Part shown: positions 18,106 through 26,729 of the stretch, in pieces
Numbering within the stretch: the stretch's first letter is position 1
Layout: each line of letters begins with the position of its first letter
Notes under the pieces: generated by a model
The model's input: the letters and a program-made list of their open reading frames with translations, nothing else
What the model was told of the DNA's origin: nothing
The model's database searches: none
DNA from: Ignavibacterium sp.
GTDB lineage: Bacteria > Bacteroidota > Ignavibacteria > Ignavibacteriales > Ignavibacteriaceae
Direction of reading: 5' to 3'
NCBI GenBank assembly: GCA_018335755.1
Contig: JAGXRK010000001.1
Span: 62,001-126,000, forward strand
DNA: 64,000 nucleotides
Position numbers and translations under genes: made by a program

Positions 18106-19179
18106 ATGATTAGTGCAAAGCAAAACCATAAAATTATATTCAGGTTATTTTCACTATTCATTATTATAACTTTTCAGAAACCACTTTTTTCTCAAATTAC
18201 AATAGCACAATCGGAATTCCTCGATATTTTTACTCCGGACTCACGACTTTATGTAATTCAGGGAGAAAGTGGTTTAATCAATATTGGTGATAATAGTGGT
18301 CCCAATATATACGATTTTACTTTTGTAAATATGCAGGATACGATGAGGAGGAATAATTATTCCGTAAACTCAATACCTATACTCGCTGAACGATATCTGC
18401 CATATGCACATACATTTGGATTGAATCCGCAAAACATACAGGACAACCCTGTCATTTATTCCGGCAGCGATTCATCATTTTTCATTGGTGCGGCAACTAT
18501 TGAAAGCGGATACAGATTTACACATTATGTTCCGTATGAATTGTACTCCCAATTTCCAGTAACATATGAATCTAGCTTTAGCCAGTTTATAGAAATCTGG
18601 GATACCACATATGATTCAAACTGGCAGATAACACAAGCAGTTTTTTATACCAGCCAGCAGGAAATGACGGTGGATGGTTTCGGCATACTTAGATTACCCG
18701 GTATGGATTTAGAGTGCCTCAGACAAAAACGTGATTATGCAGATTATGGGCATAAAGATTTTCACTTTATAACCAGGGAAGGTCTCCTTTTAGTAGTTGA
18801 TCATATTCCGATAGGCGAGCCGGATACTGGTTTTGTAAATGCCGATTATTCAGTTTTCCTATCATCAGAAGCTGTTGGGGTTGAGAGGGAATATAAAATT
18901 CCTCGTCTGTTCGAATTAAAGCAAAACTATCCAAATCCCTTTAACCCTAAAACTAATATCGAATTTCAGATTTCGGATTTTAGATTTGTGAGTTTGAAAG
19001 TTTTTGATGTTTTAGGGAATGAAATTGCAACATTAGTAAACGAAGAAAAATCTCCTGGAACATACGAAGTTGAATTTAATCCAGCATCAAGTTTTCGGTA
19101 TCCAGCATCTGGAATCTATTTCTATCGGCTTAGAGCAGGTACTTTCGTTGAAGCAAGGAAGATGGTTCTTATTCGTTAA
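18106..19179 (+). CDS. T9SS-sorted secreted protein of unknown family
   Basis: A 357-residue protein with a long signal sequence (charged start then 'LFSLFIIITFQKPLFSQ'). The body of about 230 residues ('FLDIFTPDSRLYVI', 'YSGSDSSFFIGAATIESGYRFTHYVPYELYSQFP') is not a family I recognise. A sorting tail follows ('LKQNYPNPFNPKTNIEF', 'LKVFDVLGNEIATLVNEEKS', ending 'RKMVLIR'). Two tail loops are altered: 'QISDFRFVS' replaces the usual short loop after 'NIEF', and the hinge reads 'NPASSFRYPASG' with a repeated tccagcatc motif in the DNA. The ribosome binding site is aaagga. It lies 38 bases after the 16775 gene. Confidence 0.8.
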   Translation: MISAKQNHKIIFRLFSLFIIITFQKPLFSQITIAQSEFLDIFTPDSRLYVIQGESGLINIGDNSGPNIYDFTFVNMQDTMRRNNYSVNSIPILAERYLPYAHTFGLNPQNIQDNPVIYSGSDSSFFIGAATIESGYRFTHYVPYELYSQFPVTYESSFSQFIEIWDTTYDSNWQITQAVFYTSQQEMTVDGFGILRLPGMDLECLRQKRDYADYGHKDFHFITREGLLLVVDHIPIGEPDTGFVNADYSVFLSSEAVGVEREYKIPRLFELKQNYPNPFNPKTNIEFQISDFRFVSLKVFDVLGNEIATLVNEEKSPGTYEVEFNPASSFRYPASGIYFYRLRAGTFVEARKMVLIR

Positions 19180-19239
19180 GAACATTAGTGGAATAATATT
19201 AATCAAGTAAAAACATTAATTATCAGAAAGGAAAAAGAA

Positions 19240-19626
19240 ATGAGCTTTAAGAATCTAATGATTATTAAAGCAGTCGTTTGTCTGTTTTTTGGAATTCTTT
19301 TACTTGCAATACCGGACACACTGCTTTCAATCTTTGGCGCAACACTGGGTGCCGGAGGAATGTTTACTGCAAGAGAGTACGGATCTTCTTTATTCGGGAA
19401 TCTTTTTCTCTGCTGGTTTGCCAGGAATTCAGAAGAATCTGATGCAAGAGGAGCAATAATTCTTGCGTTATTTGTTTATGATCTTATTGCATTTGTTATG
19501 ACAACTATTACAGTTATTGCAGGAGTGCTCAATCCATTAGGATGGCTGATTGTATTTACATATCTGTTTTTCACAATCAGCTTTGGTTATTTTTTAGTAA
19601 AACCACCAACTGCAAAAATTATTTAA
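19240..19626 (+). CDS. Small four-helix membrane protein
   Basis: A 128-residue protein with four likely membrane helices: 'AVVCLFFGILLLAIP' (about 11-27), a segment near 'GSSLFGNLFLCWF' (48-60), 'IILALFVYDLIAFVMTTITVIAGVL' (70-98, may be one or two) and 'WLIVFTYLFFTISFGYFLV' (100-120). It has no sorting tail or signal cleavage site. Family not identified with certainty. It follows the 18106 gene by 60 bases with aaagga upstream, and it interrupts the run of T9SS cargo genes. Confidence 0.65.
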   Translation: MSFKNLMIIKAVVCLFFGILLLAIPDTLLSIFGATLGAGGMFTAREYGSSLFGNLFLCWFARNSEESDARGAIILALFVYDLIAFVMTTITVIAGVLNPLGWLIVFTYLFFTISFGYFLVKPPTAKII

Positions 19627-19674
19627 TCCCTTGTAATTAAATTTATATAGATATAGTGCGGTATTTATAATAAA

Positions 19675-19812
19675 TGCAAACCCACAGGAAGGCATGAGGT
19701 AGAGTTCGGTATTCATTCCGAAGAAGTCTGGAGCTTTAGCAGCGGAGTGTGTTTTTATCAATTACTAATTGAAAACCACATACAAATCAGAAAAATGATC
19801 CTTCTCAGATAA
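19675..19812 (+). pseudogene. Relic of a T9SS sorting tail
   Basis: In one frame, without a start codon, this stretch reads 'KPTGRHEVEF...FSSGVCFYQLLIENHIQIRKMILLR' and stop, which is the last third of a sorting tail ('GxYEVEF', 'SGVYFYQL', 'QTKKMxLLR') with several substitutions. Nothing upstream matches the 'NYPNPFNP' part. It is the end of a lost cargo gene, not an active gene. It lies between the membrane protein gene and the 19870 gene, whose ribosome binding site follows at 19858-19864. Confidence 0.75.
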
Positions 19813-19869
19813 CGCTAGAAAACATTTCCACAATTACTTTTACATTTAAACTAGCATAAGGAGGTAGTG

Positions 19870-21963
19870 ATGAACAAAATCTTACTACTTATCACTCTTT
19901 GTTTCTTAATTAATTCTATAAATATTTTTTCACAATCAGGCTGGTACTGGCAGAATCCGTATCCACAGCCTAATGAACTTAGCGATGTTTGCTTTCCTGA
20001 TTCATTGAATGGCTGGGCAGTTGGCAACCAGGGAACTATCATTTATACGGTGGATGGAGGTAATTCCTGGGATCAACAATTTTATGGTACTGATCCCTTG
20101 TATGGAGTTCATTTTGTTAATCCAAACATTGGATGGATTGTTGGACACAATGGTTTAATTATGCACACATTGAACGGCGGTTTTTCATATATTCTGCAAA
20201 ACAGCAACTCTGTGGCAACGCTTTACGATGTTTATTTTTATGATAACAACACAGGATGGATCACTGGAACAGCAGGAACAATTCTAAAGACTACAGATGG
20301 CGGTACAAACTGGCAGGTTCAGAATACAGGTGTTGCAGTTCCGATTAATGAGATATGTTTTGTTACTCCTGCTATTGGCTGGGCAGTTGGATTAAATGGA
20401 ACAATTCTTCATACATCAAATGGCGGATTGAACTGGACACCTCAAAGTGCTGGAACCTTTATTGATTTCTATTCTGTAGATTTTATCAACAACTTGTACG
20501 GTCACATAAGTGGTTCAAATGGAAGACTATATAGAACCAGTGATGGAGGTACAACATGGGTTGAAGAACTAACTGGGACTCTATCAGAAGATATGTATTC
20601 CGTTAGAAACTATGATATGAATCGTGCCTTTGCTTGTGGAAGTAATGGATCTATGATATCAACACAGGATGGGGGATTCACATGGTTTTCACAGGTAACC
20701 GGAACTGAATATGATCTTAATGCTTTGAATACAAAAAATAATTTGTGGGTTGTTGGAGAAGATGGTGTTCTGTTAAATACAACTAATAATGGATTTCCCT
20801 GGAAAGTTGAGAACCACGGACCAAGAGTATGGATGTTTGAACTTAAGTTTACAGATTTTACTCATGGCTGGGCTGTTGGCGATAGCGGAATTATTTTACA
20901 CACGCAGTACGCAGGGACATATTGGGAAGAGCAAGCACGAGCACCCTTTTTACTTACTTCAGTAGATTGTATTAATCGGGATACTGCATGGGCTGTCGGA
21001 CATGATGGAATTATAATGCGAACTATCAATGGCGGAAATTTCTGGCGTCGTGTAGATACTCTTGGAACAGATTTATATGCTGTAGATTTTGTAGACGGTC
21101 AATATGGATGGGCTGCAGGAAGATATTCAGAGATATTTCATACAACCAACGCTGGACTTGATTGGGCTTTACAAAACCCGGGAACCTATCCTATTTCTTA
21201 TTATGCAGTTAAATTTGTAAGCAGAACCGAGGGTTGGATTGCAGGATTCGGGGGTTATATAATGCATACAACCGATGGAGGTAATACCTGGAATCAGCAA
21301 ACAACAGGTACCACAGCAAGATTTTCTGGAATCGATTTTGTTGATTCCGAAAATGGCTGGGCTGTGGGTATTGTGGGCACAATTCTCCATACAAGTGATG
21401 GCGGTGAGAACTGGTCTTCTCAAATACAAGGCACTTCAGAATTATTTCACGCTGTTGATTTTATAGATTTGAACAACGGTTGGGTGACTGGCAGGAATGG
21501 GACAATATTACGAACAACTGATGGCGGAAACACTTGGTTTCAACAAACAACCCGCACTTGGTATGATGTCAGTTCTGTATGTTTTTTAGATGTTAATAAT
21601 GGTTGGGTTAGCGGTGATTATGGATTAATTATGGCAACAAATAACGGTGGTGGAATTGTTAGTATTGAAAATGAGGAGCATGATTATATTTTACCAGATC
21701 AATTCTATTTATCTCAAAACTATCCTAATCCATTTAATCCCAGCACAACTATTGAGTGGCAAATTCCAATTGCAGGGAATGTTAAAATAATACTTTACAA
21801 TTGTCTTGGAGAACAACTAGAAGTTTTAGTAGATGAATTTCAGCAAGCAGGTTTTCACTCTAAATTCATAAAACTTAATTCTGAATTACCTAGTGGTGTT
21901 TACTTCTATCAACTTAAGACAAACGGTTTAATGCAAACAAAGAAAATGATATTACTTCGTTAA
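19870..21963 (+). CDS. T9SS-sorted YCF48-like propeller protein, double length
   Basis: A 697-residue protein. ATG 19870 is chosen over GTG 19867 because aaggagg ends 5 bases upstream. It has a signal peptide ('LLLITLCFLINSINIFSQ'). About thirteen YCF48-like units ('GWAVGNQGTIIYTVDGGNSW', 'GWITGTAGTILKTTDGGTNW', 'GWVTGRNGTILRTTDGGNTW') fill residues 25-610, enough for two propellers. A sorting tail ends the protein ('LSQNYPNPFNPSTTIEW', 'NCLGEQLEVLVDEF', ending 'KKMILLR'). Its domain plan matches the 16775 gene but with about twice the repeats. The YWTD paralogue follows 47 bases downstream. Confidence 0.88.
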   Translation: MNKILLLITLCFLINSINIFSQSGWYWQNPYPQPNELSDVCFPDSLNGWAVGNQGTIIYTVDGGNSWDQQFYGTDPLYGVHFVNPNIGWIVGHNGLIMHTLNGGFSYILQNSNSVATLYDVYFYDNNTGWITGTAGTILKTTDGGTNWQVQNTGVAVPINEICFVTPAIGWAVGLNGTILHTSNGGLNWTPQSAGTFIDFYSVDFINNLYGHISGSNGRLYRTSDGGTTWVEELTGTLSEDMYSVRNYDMNRAFACGSNGSMISTQDGGFTWFSQVTGTEYDLNALNTKNNLWVVGEDGVLLNTTNNGFPWKVENHGPRVWMFELKFTDFTHGWAVGDSGIILHTQYAGTYWEEQARAPFLLTSVDCINRDTAWAVGHDGIIMRTINGGNFWRRVDTLGTDLYAVDFVDGQYGWAAGRYSEIFHTTNAGLDWALQNPGTYPISYYAVKFVSRTEGWIAGFGGYIMHTTDGGNTWNQQTTGTTARFSGIDFVDSENGWAVGIVGTILHTSDGGENWSSQIQGTSELFHAVDFIDLNNGWVTGRNGTILRTTDGGNTWFQQTTRTWYDVSSVCFLDVNNGWVSGDYGLIMATNNGGGIVSIENEEHDYILPDQFYLSQNYPNPFNPSTTIEWQIPIAGNVKIILYNCLGEQLEVLVDEFQQAGFHSKFIKLNSELPSGVYFYQLKTNGLMQTKKMILLR

Positions 21964-22010
21964 TTACTACTTAAATTCCTAATAATCCTTAATCTTTAAT
22001 GGAGACTGTA

Positions 22011-23177
22011 ATGCAAAAACATCTTTTGTATCTGTTATTTGTAATAATAATAATCAGTGAATTATTAAGTGCTCAGGAAGCTTCAAAAATTTATTATACA
22101 CAGTATCATGAATACCAGAATAAAGTATATCAGGCTGATCTTGATGGTTCAAATGAAATTGCTTTAGATATGCCCATAAGACCAAAGTCTATTGCAGTTG
22201 ATTGGTTAAGCAGTCCGCAAAAATTATATATCGGTCTTGTTCCATCAACGGGAAATAGTAAAATAATAAGATGTAACATAGATGGTTCTGAACAGGAAGA
22301 TGTTATAACAGAGATTAGAAAAGTAAATGATATTGAACTAGATCTTGTGGCAAGAAAGATATACTGGGCGCAAAATACATATGATGATGATAAAATATTT
22401 AAAGCTGATATGGATGGTTTAAATTCTTCAATCCAGGTTATTTTTTCAGACACTTTACCCGGAAAAGAACTCTGGGGTTTTGCACTGGATGTTCTAAATC
22501 AAACAATTTGGTTTACACAAAGAGGAGGCACCAGTTATTCAAGTTTTATAAAAAGGATGAGCACCTCTGGCAGCGCACTTACTATAATTATGAACCCGGT
22601 AAGCAATCCTCATGATATAGAATACTATGATGGCAAAATATACTGGGGAGATAATAATGGTTTGAATAAAGCTAATCTAAACGGAACTAATAAGACTGTT
22701 ATTGTAGAAGGAGCAAAAATTGACGGGCTGGCAATTGATGCAAATAATCAAAAAGTATATTGGATAGATTATTCCAGTTATTATGTGAAATATGCTAACC
22801 TCGACGGTTCGGGAGTGGCCGTTCATCCAAACTATCACAGTCTTCTTTCAATGATTGATACAGATTATAATCCTTCTGGAGTAACTAATGTGACGGAATC
22901 TTTTACTGAGCCAGATTATTTTATATTGTTTGATAACTACCCAAACCCCTTCAACCCAAGCACACGCATCAGTTGGCAGTCACCACTAGGCAGTTGGCAA
23001 ACTTTTAAAGTTTATGATTTACTCGGAAGAGAGGTTGCAACATTGGTTGATGAATACAAACCAGCAGGAAGTTATGAGGTTGAGTTTGATGCAAGCAGGT
23101 TGGCAAACGGAATTTATTTCTATCAATTAAAAGCTGGAAGTTTTATTCAAACAAAAAAAATGTTATTAATAAAATAG
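22011..23177 (+). CDS. T9SS-sorted LDL-receptor YWTD-type propeller protein
   Basis: A 388-residue protein. The ATG at 22011 is used because ggag (22001-22004) precedes it; the ATG at 21999 would add four residues that are the ribosome binding site itself. A signal peptide is present ('LLYLLFVIIIISELLSAQ'). YWTD units: 'ARKIYWAQNTYDDDKIFKAD', 'DGKIYWGDNNGLNKANLNG', 'NQKVYWIDYSSYYVKYANLDG'. The whole protein is collinear with the 15309 product, including 'IRPKSIAVDW' and 'LLSMIDTDYNPS'. The sorting tail is 'FDNYPNPFNPSTRISW', ending 'KKMLLIK'. It is probably cotranscribed with the 19870 and 23190 genes. Confidence 0.87.
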   Translation: MQKHLLYLLFVIIIISELLSAQEASKIYYTQYHEYQNKVYQADLDGSNEIALDMPIRPKSIAVDWLSSPQKLYIGLVPSTGNSKIIRCNIDGSEQEDVITEIRKVNDIELDLVARKIYWAQNTYDDDKIFKADMDGLNSSIQVIFSDTLPGKELWGFALDVLNQTIWFTQRGGTSYSSFIKRMSTSGSALTIIMNPVSNPHDIEYYDGKIYWGDNNGLNKANLNGTNKTVIVEGAKIDGLAIDANNQKVYWIDYSSYYVKYANLDGSGVAVHPNYHSLLSMIDTDYNPSGVTNVTESFTEPDYFILFDNYPNPFNPSTRISWQSPLGSWQTFKVYDLLGREVATLVDEYKPAGSYEVEFDASRLANGIYFYQLKAGSFIQTKKMLLIK

Positions 23178-23189
23178 GAGGATTACAAA

Positions 23190-23708
23190 ATGAAACGCTT
23201 AATATTTCTTTTAACGAACATTGCACTTTTACTATTCATTCTGCAAGTATCAACATCTTGCCAGGAACAAGATATAGCAACACGTATAAATCCAATTCTA
23301 AACAAGTATTTAGATGTATGGAATACCGGAAATCTGGATGAGTTGGATGCAATAACAAGTTCGGAGTTTGAGTTGAGAATGACTCCGGATTTTGAACCTA
23401 AGATTGGGCGCGATTTGCTAAAGGAAGAAATAGCAAATACAAGAATGGGATTCCCGGACTTTAATATAAAGGAGGATAAAATATTTTTTGTTGGTGACTC
23501 AGCAGTTGTAATTCATTGGACCATAACAGGAACAAACACTGAAAAAAGCAGCATGCCAGTAACAGGAAATAAAGTTAATGTTCCTGGATTCAGTGTAATA
23601 TTCTTTGCAGATAATTTGATAACAGGTGAGTGGATAGCATTTAGTGATTTGATGTGGGTAAGTCAACTCGGTTTTACCATAACGCCACCTGAGTTCATTA
23701 AAAAGTAA
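23190..23708 (+). CDS. SnoaL-like (ester cyclase-type) lipoprotein
   Basis: A 172-residue protein. A lipoprotein signal is clear: hydrophobic core then 'VSTSC' with Cys near residue 28. The mature part has the SnoaL-like cone-shaped fold pattern ('LNKYLDVWNTGNLDELDAITSSEFELRM', 'GRDLLKEEIANTRMGFPDFNIKEDKIFFVGDSAVVIHWTITGTN', 'GFSVIFFADNLITGEW'), as in the ester cyclase / polyketide-cyclase-like proteins. Family members are often small-molecule binding or hydrolytic proteins, and the substrate here is unknown. aggagg at 23177-23182 gives a strong start, 12 bases after the YWTD gene, so it is probably in the same transcript. Confidence 0.8.
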   Translation: MKRLIFLLTNIALLLFILQVSTSCQEQDIATRINPILNKYLDVWNTGNLDELDAITSSEFELRMTPDFEPKIGRDLLKEEIANTRMGFPDFNIKEDKIFFVGDSAVVIHWTITGTNTEKSSMPVTGNKVNVPGFSVIFFADNLITGEWIAFSDLMWVSQLGFTITPPEFIKK

Positions 23709-23733
23709 AATTTTACAAATAAAAAGTGGAGAC

Positions 23734-23795
23734 TATTTCTATCCACTTAAGCCGGAAGTTTTATTCAAACAATAAAAATGTTATATCTCAAATAA
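23734..23795 (+). pseudogene. Relic of a T9SS sorting tail
   Basis: The stretch reads 'YFYPLK' and then, after a one-base frameshift, 'GSFIQTIKMLYLK' and stop, the end of a sorting tail ('YFYQLKAGSFIQTKKMLYLK' type). It has no start, no loop motif and no cargo body. It lies 25 bases after the SnoaL-like gene and 16 bases before the broken OmpA-type gene. Confidence 0.7.
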
Positions 23796-23810
23796 TTGAA
23801 AGAAAAAGCT

Positions 23811-24257
23811 ATGTTTTATAGAGCTAACATATATTTAATAGTAGCACTAATTGCATTTATCCTTTGCACAACAGACTGCTTTGCACAGGATATCCCAGAA
23901 GATCCAATTATTAAACCATTTCCAAATTCGGTTCTCGCTAAAAATATGTCAAAGTATGATAAGTTCAATTAATTTGAATTTGTTGTAATGGATAAAGCGA
24001 CAAAGAAAAAAAATGAGGTGAAGATAAAAGGAGAATACTGGCAACTGCTTTATGAAGTACGTATGCCAGAGGGAGATCGTGTTAGAGATATTTCCAGAGT
24101 TGAATATTTTGAAAATTATAAGAATGCAGCACGTGAAAAAGGAGGTGAAATATTATTTGAAGATCAGCAGTATCTCCATCTGTGTATTCCTAAGAAAGAT
24201 GGTGGTAAAACATGGTGCAGAGTTAATACTGTTGCAAACCTGGTAAAAATAAATTAA
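23811..24257 (+). pseudogene. Broken and truncated OmpA-family paralogue
   Basis: From the ATG at 23811 a signal peptide ('LIVALIAFILCTTDCFAQ') and a start like its neighbours ('PIIKPFPNSVLAKNMSKYDKFN') are read until TAA at 23970-23972. The same frame then continues ('FEFVVMDKATKKKNEVKIKG', 'EYWQLLYEVRMPEGDR', 'YKNAAREKGGEILFEDQQYL', 'TWCRV') to 24257. This is the N-terminal domain of the two OmpA-family genes at 25055 and 25886 ('RNYxNAxKxxGG', 'TWVxV'). A GAA to TAA change would explain the stop ('FNEFEF'). The C-terminal OmpA peptidoglycan-binding domain is missing. An internal restart at 23988 would lack the signal peptide. Confidence 0.75.
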
Positions 24258-24329
24258 CAAAAACGAGATTTATGAAAAAGCAGCTGAATCTTGAAAAAAA
24301 ACCATAAACTATAATTAAAGGAGAAAAAA

Positions 24330-24944
24330 ATGAAAAATGTGAAAAACTTTATTGAACTCATTTCAGTGATTGTTTTATTGCTCTTTACATCATCTGCATT
24401 CGGACAGTTCAAGGCAAAAATGTTTTTTACCAGCATGGGTGAAGAACATTTATTTTACGTTTACTCTACTGCAGAGGGTTATCGTTATGAATTTAATGAG
24501 GATGGACAAGAAGGAGTAGTGATAGTAAAAAAAGAATCACCCGAGGTGATAATACTTATGCCTGAGCAAAAAATGGCTATGAAGAACTCAAAAGAAAATC
24601 CCATGACTATGGGAAATGATCCTATTGGTTCGTATAAATACTTCAGTGAAAAAGGATCTGTGAAAGAAATTGGAACCGAAACAATAAACGGATTAGAATG
24701 TATTAAGTCGGAATTGTGGAATGAAAACAGCAATGAATACGGTGAGGCAAACCAGAAGATGTATACTATCTGGACTTCAGTGGAATATAATTTCCCGATA
24801 AAAATGATCAATCACATCGAGGGTTCTGAAGATGCGATTATGGAAATGAAAGATGTTGAACCCTGGGAAGTTGATTCGAGAAAATTTGAAATACCCTCTG
24901 ATTACCACGTTATGGATTTGCCGGGTATGTCGCCTGATAAATAA
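24330..24944 (+). CDS. Secreted DUF4412-like protein
   Basis: A 204-residue protein with a signal peptide ('LISVIVLLLFTSSAFGQ'). The mature part ('FKAKMFFTSMGEEHLFYVYSTAEGYRYEF', 'VIILMPEQKMAMKN', 'GTETINGLECIKSELWN', 'FPIKMINHIEGSEDAIMEMKDVEPWEVDSRKFEIPSDY') follows the DUF4412 / LolA-like periplasmic pattern, in which a beta-barrel-like half fold follows changes in a metal or lipid ligand. No function is established. The ribosome binding site is aaaggag. It lies between the broken and the intact OmpA-family genes. Confidence 0.7.
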   Translation: MKNVKNFIELISVIVLLLFTSSAFGQFKAKMFFTSMGEEHLFYVYSTAEGYRYEFNEDGQEGVVIVKKESPEVIILMPEQKMAMKNSKENPMTMGNDPIGSYKYFSEKGSVKEIGTETINGLECIKSELWNENSNEYGEANQKMYTIWTSVEYNFPIKMINHIEGSEDAIMEMKDVEPWEVDSRKFEIPSDYHVMDLPGMSPDK

Positions 24945-25054
24945 TAATTTAGTTCAAAGCAATGAGCAGTTAAAATTTATCTAACAACTAATTCCAATCA
25001 TTTTCTTGATTACGAAAAAATGGCATTGTAGTAAATAATTAAAAGGTAGAAAAT

Positions 25055-25858
25055 ATGAAAACAGTAGTCTATACAATCGCATTAATTTTATTTTTTTTAT
25101 TTACCTCTTACTGTCCGGCACAGGATATTGAAGGTAGCAAAGATCATTCGATGTTCAACCGTATTTCCGGATTTTACATTACAGAATATTTGGAAGAGGA
25201 TTTTGCTACTGAGGAGTTTGTAGATGAAAATGGCAATGATTTAAAAGTCGAAGGAAAGCGAACCTACATTCGCTATGAGTGTGATTGTGAAGAAGCCCCA
25301 CTTAAAATAATCCGCAACTATTCAAATGCAGCTAAAAACATTGGCGGTAAATCTTATGAATACTCAGATCATTCGGTTTACATAAACATAAAAAAGGGGA
25401 ACAGGGAAACATGGGTTAACGTTTGGGCTTCTCCTGAGATTTATATTCTTACCATAATTGAAAAAGGAGACGTTGAACAGGAAATCACTGCTAACTCAAT
25501 CCTAAAAGAAATTAACGAAACCGGAAAAGCAATTCTTTATATCAGTTTCGATTCCGGAAAGGCTACAATTAGACAGGAATCAATGCCGATAGTTGAACAG
25601 ATAATCGAAATGATGAAACAGGCAAAAGATATTAAGCTTAGTGTTGAAGGACATACCGACAGCGACGGCAGCAATGAATCAAACCAAAAACTTTCTGAAG
25701 CTCGCGCTGAAGCAGTTGTTGATGCAATTGTTAAAGGTAGTATTGATACTGCACGATTAAGCTCAGCGGGATTTGGCGAAGAAAAACCTATTGCGGATAA
25801 CAGCACTGCAGAAGGTAAAGCAAAAAACCGAAGAGTTGAACTTATTAGGATAAAATAA
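25055..25858 (+). CDS. OmpA-family protein with peptidoglycan-binding domain
   Basis: A 267-residue protein with a signal peptide ('IALILFFLFTSYCPAQ'). Residues 22-150 are the family's own N-terminal domain ('DIEGSKDHSMFNRISGFYI', 'RNYSNAAKNIGG', 'TWVNVWASPE'). Residues 165-267 are an OmpA C-terminal domain: 'ISFDSGKATIRQES', 'LSVEGHTDSDGSNESNQKLSEARAEAV', 'RLSSAGFGEEKPIADN', 'GKAKNRRVELI'. That domain binds peptidoglycan, anchoring the outer membrane to the wall. It is paralogous to the next gene, 27 bases away, and to the broken gene upstream. Confidence 0.88.
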   Translation: MKTVVYTIALILFFLFTSYCPAQDIEGSKDHSMFNRISGFYITEYLEEDFATEEFVDENGNDLKVEGKRTYIRYECDCEEAPLKIIRNYSNAAKNIGGKSYEYSDHSVYINIKKGNRETWVNVWASPEIYILTIIEKGDVEQEITANSILKEINETGKAILYISFDSGKATIRQESMPIVEQIIEMMKQAKDIKLSVEGHTDSDGSNESNQKLSEARAEAVVDAIVKGSIDTARLSSAGFGEEKPIADNSTAEGKAKNRRVELIRIK

Positions 25859-25885
25859 TCCATTAATTAATTGAAGGAGAAAAAG

Positions 25886-26713
25886 ATGAAAGTGATAATG
25901 TTTCTATTTATATATTTTTTATTCAGTGCATTAATCTATTCACAGGATGATGTAAAGGGCAGCAAAGATTACCCGTTATTTAACCGTATGCCCGGTTACA
26001 GAATAATGGGATATGAGGATAAAGAATTTAATGTCTTTGATAAATTCCTCGATGAAAATGGGAAGAAAATGAGCGTAGAAGGTCACTATTATTATTTCAA
26101 CTATGGCCTTAATAAAGGGGAAAAGATGGCTTCAGGTCCGCAAGTGCTTAGAAATTATATGAATGCAATAAAAAAAGCTGGCGGCATTGTAGTATATGAA
26201 GAAGGCTGTTGCAATGTATACCTGAAGTTGGAAAAAAATAACCGCATAACCTGGGTTCGGGTAAAAGCTTACACGGATGCAGGAAGCTATCAGGTTTGGA
26301 TTGTTGAAGAGGCAGAAATGGAACAGGATATTGTGGTTGATGCAAATTCAATGCTGGGAGATATAAATGCTCAAGGTCGGGTAGCACTTTATGGGATTTA
26401 TTTTGATTTTGATAAATCTGATGTTAAACCTGAATCGGATAAAACATTAAAAGAGATCTCTAAACTACTTTCTGAAAATTCAAAGTTAAATCTCTATGTA
26501 GTTGGACACACAGATAACATTGGCGATTACAACTATAATTTGAAATTGTCGCAAGCTCGGGCTGATGCCGTTGTTAAAATTCTTGTTTCAAAATTCAATG
26601 TAGATAAAAACAGACTCACTTCGGCAGGCGTTGGACCTTTAGCTCCGGTTACTACTAATGATACTGAAGAAGGTAAAGCAAAAAACAGAAGAGTTGAATT
26701 AATTAAAAAGTAA
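25886..26713 (+). CDS. OmpA-family protein with peptidoglycan-binding domain
   Basis: A 275-residue protein. The ATG at 25886 is used, with aaggag upstream; the TTG at 25871 overlaps that site. A signal peptide is present ('FLFIYFLFSALIYSQ'). The N-terminal domain matches its paralogue ('DVKGSKDYPLFNRMPGYRI', 'LRNYMNAIKKAGG', 'ITWVRVKAY'). The OmpA domain covers about 175-275 ('IYFDFDKSDVKPESDKTL', 'LYVVGHTDNIGDYNYNLKLSQARADAV', 'RLTSAGVGPLAPV', 'EEGKAKNRRVEL'). It probably shares a transcript with the 25055 and 26730 genes. Confidence 0.88.
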   Translation: MKVIMFLFIYFLFSALIYSQDDVKGSKDYPLFNRMPGYRIMGYEDKEFNVFDKFLDENGKKMSVEGHYYYFNYGLNKGEKMASGPQVLRNYMNAIKKAGGIVVYEEGCCNVYLKLEKNNRITWVRVKAYTDAGSYQVWIVEEAEMEQDIVVDANSMLGDINAQGRVALYGIYFDFDKSDVKPESDKTLKEISKLLSENSKLNLYVVGHTDNIGDYNYNLKLSQARADAVVKILVSKFNVDKNRLTSAGVGPLAPVTTNDTEEGKAKNRRVELIKK

Positions 26714-26729
26714 TTTGAGAAGAATTAAA

